Both the position numbers and the translations under genes were made by a program. DNA of 64,000 bases from Kiritimatiellia bacterium. GTDB taxonomy: Bacteria; Verrucomicrobiota; Kiritimatiellia; RFP12; UBA1067. The notes beneath the pieces were generated by a model. It made no database searches. It was not told the origin of the DNA and worked only from the letters and a program-made list of their open reading frames with translations. Below are positions 9,160-17,698 of this stretch, piece after piece; within the stretch, counting starts at the first letter, position 1, and each line of letters begins with the position of its first letter. The stretch covers positions 1 through 64,000 of the forward strand of contig JAFTCL010000032.1 in the NCBI GenBank assembly GCA_017454745.1, read 5' to 3'.

Positions 9160-9750
9160 TTATTTCACGATATGCAGCAAATTTTCAGGAGTAACCGTCC
9201 CTTGCCAACCGATTGCGCCGTTTTTCTTATAGCGGATGGTCACCTTCGCCGCCCCTCTCATGCGCAAATTTTGACGCTTCTCAAACATCGTAATCTCGAC
9301 ATTGACCGCGCCTGGAAGGTCTAGATTGACTGATTTGGTCGCATTCCCTGCCCCTTCAGCAACAAACACCTCTTTGCCGTTGACTTTTATGCGGATAAAT
9401 CCTTCTTTGTCGGTATCATTGCTCATGAAATTAAAAGTATAGATACCTGCTTCAAGGTTTAGGATCCCTTGCCAGCGTAATGTCATGCTATTAAGTTGCT
9501 GCACGCCTGGATCATTATCCGCATTGCTCGCAATAAAGGTTTTCTGTTTGTCAACGACGGCTGTGATTTCTGGTTCGGAGGTTTCCTTACCTTTCCAAAC
9601 CCATAATATCGCGCCAGGCGCTGCCTGAATTTCGGTTGCCGGTTTTTCTGGCGGTGCGTTTGTTTCACCCATTATAGGGTCTGCTGTCGCTTCTAGGGCA
9701 ACGGGTAGAATCATTATGGCGATTAATTTAAATAAAAACGGGGTTTTCAT
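9160..9750 (-). CDS. Secreted PA14-like beta-sandwich protein, first gene of HerA-ATPase operon
   Basis: The product has 196 residues, starting with a signal peptide (MKTPFLFKLIAIMILPVALEATA). The body has the rhythm of a PA14-type carbohydrate-binding sandwich: MTLRWQGILNLEAGIYTFNF, SNDTD, then IRIKVNGKEVF. In PA14 domains the G-x-Y-x-F strand followed by an S(N/D)D segment forms part of the ligand and calcium site. It is therefore likely a periplasmic or surface glycan-binding protein. A clear AAGGAG lies 9 nt before the ATG at 9750. A large hairpin lies just upstream, and a consensus promoter sits at 10029-10057. A 124-nt gap separates it from the next gene, but all genes run the same way with no terminator seen between them. 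Confidence 0.7.
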   Translation of the reverse strand: MKTPFLFKLIAIMILPVALEATADPIMGETNAPPEKPATEIQAAPGAILWVWKGKETSEPEITAVVDKQKTFIASNADNDPGVQQLNSMTLRWQGILNLEAGIYTFNFMSNDTDKEGFIRIKVNGKEVFVAEGAGNATKSVNLDLPGAVNVEITMFEKRQNLRMRGAAKVTIRYKKNGAIGWQGTVTPENLLHIVK

Positions 9751-9772
9751 TGCATGTCTCCTTGCCGCTTTT

Positions 9773-9838
9773 GCCTCACTGCAAAGGGAAGGATAAAAAA
9801 GAGGCGTGTTTTTACCTTCCCGTACCCTCCAGTGAGGC
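9773..9838 (-). promoter_or_regulatory. Large stem-loop in the leader of the HerA-ATPase operon
   Basis: Three nested inverted repeats are visible: 9773-9781 with 9830-9838 (GCCTCACTG/CAGTGAGGC), 9786-9792 with 9815-9821 (GGGAAGG/CCTTCCC), and 9794-9799 with 9809-9814 (TAAAAA/TTTTTA). Together they give 22 base pairs. In the minus-strand transcript the structure ends about 10 nt before the AAGGAG ribosome site of the 9750 gene. No U-run follows on either strand, so it is not an intrinsic terminator. The loop contains AAACACGCC, which could instead pair with AGGCGTGTTT encoded at 9873-9882, so a switch between two folds is possible. Confidence 0.6.
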
Positions 9839-10028
9839 CGACCAAAGCCCGAATCGAAGACATGAAAAGAAGAAACACGCCTGGGAGTGTCCCAGACGCT
9901 TTTCCGCCAGACATATCGTTTCGATTCATGAATTTTGGTCGTTTCACTGGAACGAAACTGTCCGCTTTAAAAGCGCTTTATTTGTCAGAACGAAAAACAA
10001 GAACGCTTCTCGCCCTAAACAAAACAAC

Positions 10029-10057
10029 ATAATACTACATTGGCGGAGGCTTTGCAA
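10029..10057 (-). promoter_or_regulatory. Sigma-70-like promoter of the HerA-ATPase operon
   Basis: On the minus strand TTGCAA (10057-10052) and TATTAT (10034-10029) are separated by exactly 17 nt. Transcription would start near 10022 and give a leader of about 270 nt before the ATG at 9750. The intervening region 9751-10022 holds no plausible gene but several inverted repeats, for example GTTTC...GAAAC near 9943-9961 and an AAAGCGCTTT-type palindrome near 9970. Confidence 0.55.
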
Positions 10058-10086
10058 TACAAAACAGCAATTCCAAAAATTTTGGT

Positions 10087-10189
10087 GGCGTATCCGCGAA
10101 TCGTGCAACGCAAAGCGGATTGATTTGCTCGCGCGGAGCCGCGGCGGTTCTGCACACTCTGCACGTTCTTCACGGTTAACGTTATCCCC
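10087..10189. repeat. Dispersed intergenic repeat, copy 1
   Basis: Module A at 10087-10106 (TATCCGCGAATCGTGC core) recurs at 38948-38967. Module B at 10151-10189 (CTCTGCACGTTCTTCACGG core) recurs in the opposite orientation at 38992-39030. Each copy is followed by a GCGGCTAAAACG string next to the stop codon of a minus-strand gene. Sequences of the type CGCAAAG and CTCTGCACG occur widely as intergenic repeats in environmental genomes, as I recall. The function is unknown. Confidence 0.5.
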
Positions 10190-10262
10190 GTTTGCATTCC
10201 CGGTTTTCAGACGCAAAGGTCTCGTCGGTCGCAAAGGTGCGCGGCGGCTAAAACGGCCGGCG

Positions 10263-12944
10263 TTAATCCAGTTGCAGGATTTCGCGCAGCCTTTCGTTGG
10301 ACAGCTCGGTCAGGAACTGTTCCCCGCTGCCTACGATTTCGGTTGAAAGCGCGGTTTTGTCGCTGATCATCCGGTCGATTTTCTCCTCCAGCGTACCGCC
10401 GCAGATAAATTTGTGCACCATCACCCGCCTGGTCTGGCCGATTCGGAAAGCGCGGTCGGTGGCTTGCTCTTCTACCGCCGGATTCCACCAGCGGTCGAAA
10501 TGGAAGACGTGCGTGGCGCGGGTCAAGTTCAACCCGATGCCGCCGGCCTTGAGCGAAAGTATGAAGGCACGGGGCTTGCCGCCCTTCTGGAAATCCGCCA
10601 CCATTTTGTCGCGCGCCGGGCGCGAGACCGCGCCGTAAAGGAACGGCATTTCGACCGCAAAGGCGCGGCTCAGGTACCCTTGGAGCAGACTGCCCATTTC
10701 CGCGTATTGCGTGAAAACCAGCGCGGACTCTCCCTCCGAGAACACTTCCTCCAGCATCTCTTCCAGCCGGGTGAGTTTGCCGCTCCGCTCCGCTTCCGCG
10801 AAGTTCCCGCCCAAATAGTTTTCGGGATGGTTGCAGATCTGTTTCAGCCGGGTCAGCACTCCGAAAATCAACCCGCGGCGGCTGTTGCCTTCTGCGGCGT
10901 CCAAGTCCCGGTCGAAAGATTCCAGCACTTCGCGGTACATCCGGGATTGCTCCGGGGTGAGCGTGCAGTAAACCTTGCTTTCCAGCTTTTCCGGCAGATC
11001 GGCGACAATCCGCCGGTCGGTTTTCAGCCGGCGCAGAATGAACGGCGAGGAGATCCTCCGGAGCCGCAAACGCGCGTCGGGATCGGTGCCGGTCTGGATC
11101 GGGATGAAGAAGTTCTGCCGGAACTGGTTGCGCGGGCCCAATATCCCCGGGTTTAGGAAATCCAGAATCGACCAGATGTCGCCCACGTTGTTCTCCATCG
11201 GGGTGCCGGTGAGCGCAATACGGTAGTCGGCGTCCAGCGCACGGGCGGCGCGGGATTGGCGGGTGTCGGGATTCTTGATGTTCTGGGCCTCGTCCAGTAG
11301 AATCCCCGCCCATTTTATCCGGCGCAACTCGGTGTAGTCGCGGTGCAGCAAGGCGTAGCTGGTCAGCACCACGTCGGTTTTTCCCGCCGCCGCCAACAGC
11401 TCATCGCCCCGTTGACGGTTGGCGCCATGGTGGAGCCGGCAGCGCAGGCCGGGGGCGAACCGCGCCGCCTCGCGCTCCCAGTTGCCCAATACCGACATGG
11501 GGGCCACCAGCAGCACCGGACGGGTCTCGCCCTTCGCCTTTTCGTGCAGCAGGAACGCCAGCGCCTGAATGGTTTTACCCAACCCCATGTCATCGGCCAG
11601 ACATGCGCCAAAGCCCCAGGCCCGCAAAAAGGCGAGCCAGCTGTAGCCCCGCAACTGGTAGGGGCGGAGGGTTCCGGTGAAACCGGCCGGGGGTTCCAAT
11701 TCGGAGAAATCCTCGCGGCCTTCCAGTTGGCGGATGAGCGGTTGCAGCCAGCCGCCGCAGCGGACCGTGGAGACCGCCAGGCCGTTGCGGTCGGAAATGC
11801 CGAAAGCGTAACGTATAATTTCGCGGGCGGTGAGTTTGTCGTCGGTCCGGCGGACCGCGCTGCGCAGCGCGTCGCGAAGTTTCTTCAGGTCGGCCATTAT
11901 CCACCGCCCGCGAAGACTGATCAACGGCGAATTAGAGTTCATCAGCATTGACAGTTCATCGCGGGACAGCGGCTGCCCGTCAATCGTGAGACTCCAGCGC
12001 ACCGGCAGCGCGGCGTCGAGGTCCGGCGTATTGTCGGCGGTATCACCGCCCTCCAGTACCCATTCGACGGAATGGTTGGTGAGGTCGATGGTGTCTGCCG
12101 CCGCCGCCTCGTAACCGGCGTAGTTGAGCGTCTGGGCGGCGGAGACCAGAAAAACATACGCTTCGTCGCGGGAAAGGCGGCACTCCAGCCGGCCGTCATA
12201 ACCGGCGGCGGTGGCCAGCGGCGGAAAGAACGTAACCGCCTGCCCGAGCGCCAGCAAAAGCTCGCGGGGCAGGGGAGAGTTCGACAAATCGGCCGGGAAA
12301 GGGGTCAATCCGTTGCTGCCGCTGATTTGGATTTTAAGCGGCCAGGACTCCTCGCCGCAATCCGGCGGCGACAGTTCGAACCGCAGGGTGTTGCTGGTTT
12401 GCTGCTGCCAGGTGACCGGATAATTCCAGACTTCAATCTCGTCGCGGAGTTTGCGCAGGTCGGCGGTTTCTTTCCAGCGGATTACCGGTGATTCGCCGCG
12501 CAGGGCGGCAAACCAGGCGTCGTGGGCGCTGTAGAAATGGCCGTTGCGGGCCTGTGCGTCCGAAAGGGTGGTTACCACGCTGGCCCTTACCAAAGCGTCG
12601 GTAACGCACTCCAGCAACCGCGCCTCGATTTTCGGGGCGAGCGCGGAAACCTGAGAACGGTCCAGCGGGCGCCAGCGCGCGGTCCATATACCGTCATCCT
12701 GTTCCTCGATCCCCGGCAGGAAACGTCCCTGAGCCACCAATTCGCCGACGCGGCGCAGCACCAAGTTGGCCTGCAGCATCGAATCGTCGGCGAACACCCC
12801 GTTTTCCACCCGCCGTTCGCCGCAGCGGCTCAAAAGCTCCAGAAACGAGCCGCCGGACGGTTTAAACGCCGATCTCGCATTGCCGCTGGTCTCGGAACAG
12901 ATGTGGAACTGCCCGTTTTCATAAACGAGGTGCAAGGTGGTCAT
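10263..12944 (-). CDS. SNF2-family DEAD/DEAH helicase
   Basis: The product has 893 residues. The C-terminal half is a complete Swi2/Snf2 motor: motif I DDMGLGKTIQALAFL near 450, motif II LLDEAQNIKN near 550, motif III LTGTPMEN near 580, the second RecA domain with LVFTQYAEMG near 745, and motif VI ATDRAFRIGQTRRV near 828. The N-terminal 400 residues are a divergent accessory region, as is usual in bacterial SNF2 proteins of this length. Such proteins translocate on double-stranded DNA and remodel bound proteins; the cellular target is not shown here. The gene starts 6 nt after the VWA gene stop and is the last gene of the ExbB-ExbD-TPR-VWA run. No methyltransferase or nuclease domain is fused to it, and I see no restriction genes beside it. 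Confidence 0.9.
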   Translation of the reverse strand: MTTLHLVYENGQFHICSETSGNARSAFKPSGGSFLELLSRCGERRVENGVFADDSMLQANLVLRRVGELVAQGRFLPGIEEQDDGIWTARWRPLDRSQVSALAPKIEARLLECVTDALVRASVVTTLSDAQARNGHFYSAHDAWFAALRGESPVIRWKETADLRKLRDEIEVWNYPVTWQQQTSNTLRFELSPPDCGEESWPLKIQISGSNGLTPFPADLSNSPLPRELLLALGQAVTFFPPLATAAGYDGRLECRLSRDEAYVFLVSAAQTLNYAGYEAAAADTIDLTNHSVEWVLEGGDTADNTPDLDAALPVRWSLTIDGQPLSRDELSMLMNSNSPLISLRGRWIMADLKKLRDALRSAVRRTDDKLTAREIIRYAFGISDRNGLAVSTVRCGGWLQPLIRQLEGREDFSELEPPAGFTGTLRPYQLRGYSWLAFLRAWGFGACLADDMGLGKTIQALAFLLHEKAKGETRPVLLVAPMSVLGNWEREAARFAPGLRCRLHHGANRQRGDELLAAAGKTDVVLTSYALLHRDYTELRRIKWAGILLDEAQNIKNPDTRQSRAARALDADYRIALTGTPMENNVGDIWSILDFLNPGILGPRNQFRQNFFIPIQTGTDPDARLRLRRISSPFILRRLKTDRRIVADLPEKLESKVYCTLTPEQSRMYREVLESFDRDLDAAEGNSRRGLIFGVLTRLKQICNHPENYLGGNFAEAERSGKLTRLEEMLEEVFSEGESALVFTQYAEMGSLLQGYLSRAFAVEMPFLYGAVSRPARDKMVADFQKGGKPRAFILSLKAGGIGLNLTRATHVFHFDRWWNPAVEEQATDRAFRIGQTRRVMVHKFICGGTLEEKIDRMISDKTALSTEIVGSGEQFLTELSNERLREILQLD

Positions 12945-12950
12945 GCAGCA

Positions 12951-14885
12951 CTACTTCATCTCCTTTTCGTATGGAATGGCAACGCCGTACTTACGGTTAA
13001 GTTCCTGCATTTCAGCCAACAGACCCGGTTCTTTGGTTCGGGCGAATTCTCCCACCAGATGGTACATCTTTTGTTGCGCCCAGCGAGATTTGACTTTGGC
13101 GGTAGCCGCCTTGCCGTGCCGGGCAAGGTTGATGCGGAAAATCGAGTCGTATCCCTTTTCCGCCGCCAGACCTCGCACCTGGAACACCAGCTCTTCGGTG
13201 GTGTCCGGGCAGACGCCGCAAATTTCCAGCTGCCGGTCCTTGTAGAGGTTGGTGGTGTTGCGCGGGTAAACCTCGGCTTTGGAGGCGGCGTCGAACACCA
13301 CCGTTATATCGCTCATTATCGGGTTGCGGATGCTGTCGTACTGCTTGGCCATGTCTTCGGGGATGCCCCAGCGGTCGCCGTTGAACGCCGTAAAACCGCC
13401 GCGGTTGCAATAGGTCAGCATATCCATTAAGTAGGCGTTGGCGTCGCCGACTGTGCCGTACATGTAAATCGAGACCATGCCGTTGTTCAGCGCGGAGAAT
13501 TCGCCGATGATCTTGGCGTTCTCCACCAGACCCGTGGTGGGTTTGCCGTCGGTAACCACAAAGACGATCATCGGCCGGCGCGGGTCGCGCGGTAGTTGCA
13601 TGATGGATTTCAGGGAACCGAACACGTCGGTGTTGCCGTGCGCCTGCAATGCGGCGACGAACTGCGAGCCTTTACGGAGATTGTCGGCGGTGGCCGCCGC
13701 CCAATCCGGGAAACAGAACTCGAACGCATCCCGGAACGCCACGATGTTGAAACGGTCGCCGGCGTTCAGCGTCTTGAGCGCGGAATCCAAAGCCCGGCGG
13801 CAGAATACCATGCGTTCTCTGCCCATCGAGCCGGAAACGTCTTGCGCAAAGACGATGTCCTTGGCAATCACCGGTATCGGCTTTTTGCCGTTGGGTTGGA
13901 CACCGATGCGGAAATAGGTTTTGCCCGGCTCGTCAGGGTCTTTGAAGGTCTCCATGCCGACCAGCAGCAAATTGTCGATGGGGACATAGCCGACATTTTC
14001 CTGAAGCTGGGCGATCTCGCGCTGGGCGGTGCGGGCTTGGCGTTCCGACGGGTCCGCCGGGACTTCGGGCGGGGTGTCGGATTTGGGCTCGGTTTCCGTT
14101 TTCGCCGGGGTGTCGCTTCCCTCTTTGGTTCCGGCCGGCGTACCTTCGGAAACTTTGCCGATTTTGTCGCCGGTCTTGTCGGCGAACTTTTCGCCGGTCA
14201 GCGCGGCCGCCAGATTGGCGGCATCCGCCGGGGGCGTGGGAACGGGCATCGCGAAGGTTCCCTTGCTGATTTGGGTGTCGTATATTTCCGCCGACTCGGC
14301 AGCCTTGGGAATCTCCGGGTCTTTTCCGAACTTCCGTCCGGCCAGCTCGATGGCGGGGACGATGTCCGGGGCTTTGTCGACCCGTTCGACGGCGGGAATC
14401 TCGCGCCGCGGCAAAGCGGCGACCTCGTCGCGCACGGAGCGGTCGTAAATCTCCTGGATCTCCTGCCGCGGCATCCACGGGGTGGCATCGATTTTTTCAG
14501 GCACGGTTTCGGTCTGCACTGGCACGCCGGGGGCCATGGCTTCCTGCGGAATCGACGGCGGCACGGTGAGGGCGGGCGGGGTGGACTGGCGGAGCGTATC
14601 CACCTGGTCGCTGGCATCGATCGGGCCGCGGCTGGGGGCGTCCATCTCCCCCTGGACTTTCTTGGCGAAACGCATCGGGTCGGCGTGCATGGTTTCCACT
14701 CGCATCGGCGGAACCCGGTCGATGCCCAGAAACTCCAACATCCGGTTTTTCATGCCGGTGGCGCGGCTGATCGCCCAGTCGCCGCAGAAAATCAGCACCA
14801 CCACGTGCAGGATGGCGGAAACCGCCACCGCCACCACGGCGAGAGTCCAATGCCGCTCGCGGTATGGAGAGTTGTATGCGGCCAT
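12951..14885 (-). CDS. Membrane-anchored VWA-domain protein
   Basis: The product has 644 residues. One N-terminal transmembrane helix (about residues 15-37, LAVVAVAVSAILHVVVLIF) is followed by a long Pro/Glu/Lys-rich linker like the periplasmic stalk of TonB or TolA. A von Willebrand A domain begins near 340. Its MIDAS motif DVSGSMG is intact, and a downstream VVTDGKPTTG strand matches the fold. The ATG follows the TAA of the TPR gene directly (TAAATG). The order ExbB/TolQ, ExbD/TolR, TPR, VWA suggests an ion-driven envelope complex in which this protein takes the place of TonB/TolA. That role is inference; the domain assignments are visible in the sequence. Confidence 0.85.
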   Translation of the reverse strand: MAAYNSPYRERHWTLAVVAVAVSAILHVVVLIFCGDWAISRATGMKNRMLEFLGIDRVPPMRVETMHADPMRFAKKVQGEMDAPSRGPIDASDQVDTLRQSTPPALTVPPSIPQEAMAPGVPVQTETVPEKIDATPWMPRQEIQEIYDRSVRDEVAALPRREIPAVERVDKAPDIVPAIELAGRKFGKDPEIPKAAESAEIYDTQISKGTFAMPVPTPPADAANLAAALTGEKFADKTGDKIGKVSEGTPAGTKEGSDTPAKTETEPKSDTPPEVPADPSERQARTAQREIAQLQENVGYVPIDNLLLVGMETFKDPDEPGKTYFRIGVQPNGKKPIPVIAKDIVFAQDVSGSMGRERMVFCRRALDSALKTLNAGDRFNIVAFRDAFEFCFPDWAAATADNLRKGSQFVAALQAHGNTDVFGSLKSIMQLPRDPRRPMIVFVVTDGKPTTGLVENAKIIGEFSALNNGMVSIYMYGTVGDANAYLMDMLTYCNRGGFTAFNGDRWGIPEDMAKQYDSIRNPIMSDITVVFDAASKAEVYPRNTTNLYKDRQLEICGVCPDTTEELVFQVRGLAAEKGYDSIFRINLARHGKAATAKVKSRWAQQKMYHLVGEFARTKEPGLLAEMQELNRKYGVAIPYEKEMK

Positions 14886-17279
14886 TTAAACGCCCCTTTC
14901 GTTTGATGCGCCGGCGAGAACGCTCCGGCTACCGGATCCGGATTCTTGCGTCCGGTCTGACCGCAGCATTGCCGTGGCGTTTGCGTCCGTGTTGCTCCGA
15001 AACGCCGCCGCGTCCGGATATCTGGTCTTAAGCTCTTCGCGGGTCCGCTCGGCATCTTCCTTGCGGCCCAGTTTGTCCAGCAATTCCGCTGCTTTGCGCA
15101 ATGCTTTCGGCACCAGCTCGGCATTGTCGAACAGCAGTCCCACGCTCATGTAGTAGCGCAACGCGGCCTCGTCCTTGCCCTGCCGCTCGGCGTTCTGGGC
15201 CAACGCCAGATAGGCCCGGGCTCGCAACGCGGTTTTCTCCGGCGCGGCGGCCAGTTTCGCGGCGTTTTCCAAATGTTCCGCAGCCGCGTCGAACTTACCG
15301 GAGTCCGAAAGCAGCTCGCCCAGCCGCAGCGAAGCTTCCGCCGCGTAAGTGGTGTTGGCTCCGGTCTGGACCGCTTTTTCAAACGCGCCGATTGCGGCGT
15401 CGCGCTCGCCTTTCTCGCGGTAAACGCGTCCGGCCAGCGTCCAGCCCGCCTGTTGCCACCCTTTGTCGGGTTTCAGGTCGATCAGAATTTTGGCCGCTTT
15501 GGCGGCTCCGTCCAGTTGTTTCTGTTCGAACAGGAAGGACGAGAGCCACGCCAGACGCTCTTCCCCGATTTTCTCCGAAATCGGCGAGTCCAGGAGTTTC
15601 AGGAACATCGCGGCGGCATCCTGTTCTTTCCCCCGTTCGTGGAGGATTACCCCCAGGTACAGTTGCGATTCGCGCTCCAGCTCTTTGGAGGGGTTGGCGG
15701 CCAGGCAGGCCCGAAAGTTTTTTTCCGCCTCGGCGGCATCGTCAAGCTGACGGTAAACCAGTGCCCGCCAGTATAGCACATCGGCCTGACGGTCTGCTTT
15801 GGGGAAACGCCGGATCCGCTCGTCGAGCGTCGCCCCGGCGGCACGGTAATCCTTGCCGCGCACCTCTTCCATCGCTTTCTGGTAAAGGGTTTCCGCGGCT
15901 TCCTCGCAATCGGGATAACGGGTCAGCAGATCGGTCCAGTCTTTCAGCGCCGTCTCGCGCTGGCCAAGCCGGGAGTGGCAGAGCCCGGCAGAATAAAGGG
16001 CCTTGGGGGCCAGCGGGTCGTTGGGGAATTTCTGCACCACCTGGCGGTACCACGAGGCGGCGGATTCCCACGCCTCCTGCTTGTTCAACAGCCAGCCCAA
16101 CCGGTAAAGCGCGTTTTTGGCGAACTGGCTCTGGGGGCATTTCTCCACCAGTGTCTTGCAGTAGTGGATCCCTTCGTCGGTCTTGCCGGTGTCCAGCGCC
16201 GCCTCGGCGCACATCCAGTAGAGCCGGTCGGCGTCTTTGGCGTCCGGGACGCGCTCCCCGGCCAGTTTCAGCACCTCGGGGTATTTACCGGCGGAGTACA
16301 GGGTGCAGACCGCCTCGAACCAGGCGGCGGGAACCCGCCCGCTCTCCGGATACTCCGCGATCAGCTGGCGGTAGGCGGCAACCGCCTCCTCGCTTTTTGC
16401 CAGCTGGCGCAGCGAGTTGGCCCGCAGGTACAGCATCTCGTCGCGGGCGGCGGCGTCTTTGTTTTTCAGCACGCCGTCCAAAAGGTTGACCGCCGACTGG
16501 AACTGGCCGGCGTAGTAATTCGCCCAGGCGGCGGAAAGCGTGCTGGCGGCCAGTTTGGCGGAATTCGGGAAACGGGTCTGGAGGCTTTTGAACAGCTTGG
16601 CGCTCTCCTCGTAGCGTTCGTCCTCCATCGCCAGCATGGCGGCGAAATAGATGGCCTCTTCCGCCACCCGGTCGTCCTTTTTCTGGTGGAACAGTTCAAG
16701 GTACATCCCCATCGCCTGCCGACGCTGCTCGGGCTTGCCGGTTTTTGAGAGCAGCCAAGCGGTTTTCAATCCGCAGTAAAAGGCGTATTCGCTGTCCGGG
16801 TAGGCTTGGGCGAGCTTAAGGAAGCAGGCGAGCGCGTCGGCGGAACGCCCCGACTGGTCGTATGCCTGCCCAAGGTGGTACAGCGCGGCTTGGCGGACAT
16901 CGGCCGGGATGTCCTCGGCGGTGAGCGGCTCCAGCAGTCCGGTCGCCTTGGCGGCGTCCGCCAACAGCGCGGCCTGAAGTCGGGCGCGGTGGATATGGGT
17001 ACTGTCGGGGAATTTTTCAATCAGTTTGGCGTAGGTGGCGGCGGCGGCCTCGTTTTGTTTTTGCCGCCGCTGGCACTCCGCCAACCGGAACAAAACATTG
17101 TCCAACCCCTGCAGGTTCGGCATCTCGGCAATCGCGGCGTACTCCTTGGCGGCAAGGTCGAACAGACTCCGCCGGAACAGGCCGTCGGCCAGTTGCAGAC
17201 GGTCCTGCAGTTCAACGGAGTCGGCACACACCGCGCCGGCGGCAATACCAAGCCAAAGCGCCAAAAACCGATGCTTCAT
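14886..17279 (-). CDS. Exported tetratricopeptide-repeat protein
   Basis: The product has 797 residues, starting at ATG 17279, which overlaps the ExbD stop (ATGA). A longer frame from 17318 would lack the signal peptide. MKHRFLALWLGIAAGAVCA is a signal sequence. The remainder is about 20 degenerate TPR-like helical hairpins (for example AAATYAKLIEKFPDS, ALACFLKLAQAYPDSEYAF, AVAAYRQLIAEYPES). The spacing resembles YbgF/CpoB and BamD-type periplasmic TPR proteins, which act with Tol systems. It lies between exbD and the VWA gene, so a periplasmic scaffold for that complex is likely. No enzymatic motif is seen. Confidence 0.85.
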   Translation of the reverse strand: MKHRFLALWLGIAAGAVCADSVELQDRLQLADGLFRRSLFDLAAKEYAAIAEMPNLQGLDNVLFRLAECQRRQKQNEAAAATYAKLIEKFPDSTHIHRARLQAALLADAAKATGLLEPLTAEDIPADVRQAALYHLGQAYDQSGRSADALACFLKLAQAYPDSEYAFYCGLKTAWLLSKTGKPEQRRQAMGMYLELFHQKKDDRVAEEAIYFAAMLAMEDERYEESAKLFKSLQTRFPNSAKLAASTLSAAWANYYAGQFQSAVNLLDGVLKNKDAAARDEMLYLRANSLRQLAKSEEAVAAYRQLIAEYPESGRVPAAWFEAVCTLYSAGKYPEVLKLAGERVPDAKDADRLYWMCAEAALDTGKTDEGIHYCKTLVEKCPQSQFAKNALYRLGWLLNKQEAWESAASWYRQVVQKFPNDPLAPKALYSAGLCHSRLGQRETALKDWTDLLTRYPDCEEAAETLYQKAMEEVRGKDYRAAGATLDERIRRFPKADRQADVLYWRALVYRQLDDAAEAEKNFRACLAANPSKELERESQLYLGVILHERGKEQDAAAMFLKLLDSPISEKIGEERLAWLSSFLFEQKQLDGAAKAAKILIDLKPDKGWQQAGWTLAGRVYREKGERDAAIGAFEKAVQTGANTTYAAEASLRLGELLSDSGKFDAAAEHLENAAKLAAAPEKTALRARAYLALAQNAERQGKDEAALRYYMSVGLLFDNAELVPKALRKAAELLDKLGRKEDAERTREELKTRYPDAAAFRSNTDANATAMLRSDRTQESGSGSRSVLAGASNERGV

Positions 17280-17695
17280 TTTTCTTCCGCTTCTTTGGTG
17301 GCCATCGAGAAGTTCCAAATGTCCGCCTGGCGGCAGGTGTCGATGACCTTCATGAGTTTTTCGTAAGGGGTTGCCTTGTCGGCCCGCAGCACCACCGGCT
17401 GGCCGGGGTAGAAAGACGCCAATTTCTTCAGGCGCTCCTTCAGCACGTCGAGCGTGAGGTTCTGCTGGTTCACCGAGACCCGGCCGTCGTCGGTAATGTT
17501 GATGATGATTTCGCCGGGCAGGCGGTCCGGCACCTTGCCGCTCTGCGCGGAGGGCAGGGTGATGGCCACCTCATACTCCCATTGGGAGAAAACCGAGGTC
17601 GTCACGAAGAAACAGAGCAGCAGGAACACGATGTCCATCATTGCCGTCATCTGGAACGTCGGGAGCGCGCCTTTGCTTTTTTTGCGGAAATTCAT
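17276..17695 (-). CDS. ExbD/TolR-family biopolymer transport protein
   Basis: The product has 139 residues, the usual length for the family. A short cytoplasmic N-terminus leads into one transmembrane helix, MMDIVFLLLCFFVTTSVF. Its Asp matches the proton-relay aspartate conserved in ExbD and TolR. The periplasmic domain ends in a typical V-L-R-A-D-K segment (PVVLRADKATPYEKLMKVID). With ExbB/TolQ it forms a proton-driven inner-membrane motor. It lies 3 nt downstream of the ExbB/TolQ-like gene and overlaps the TPR gene, so the stoichiometric partners are co-translated. The partner is probably the neighbouring VWA protein rather than TonB, since no tonB is visible. Confidence 0.92.
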   Translation of the reverse strand: MNFRKKSKGALPTFQMTAMMDIVFLLLCFFVTTSVFSQWEYEVAITLPSAQSGKVPDRLPGEIIINITDDGRVSVNQQNLTLDVLKERLKKLASFYPGQPVVLRADKATPYEKLMKVIDTCRQADIWNFSMATKEAEEK

Positions 17696-17698
17696 GGG

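Noticed and set aside
10263..12944. SNF2 helicase as part of a phage-defence system
   Set aside because: No nuclease, methyltransferase or other defence gene adjoins it. It follows an envelope operon in which SNF2 genes may simply be neighbours.
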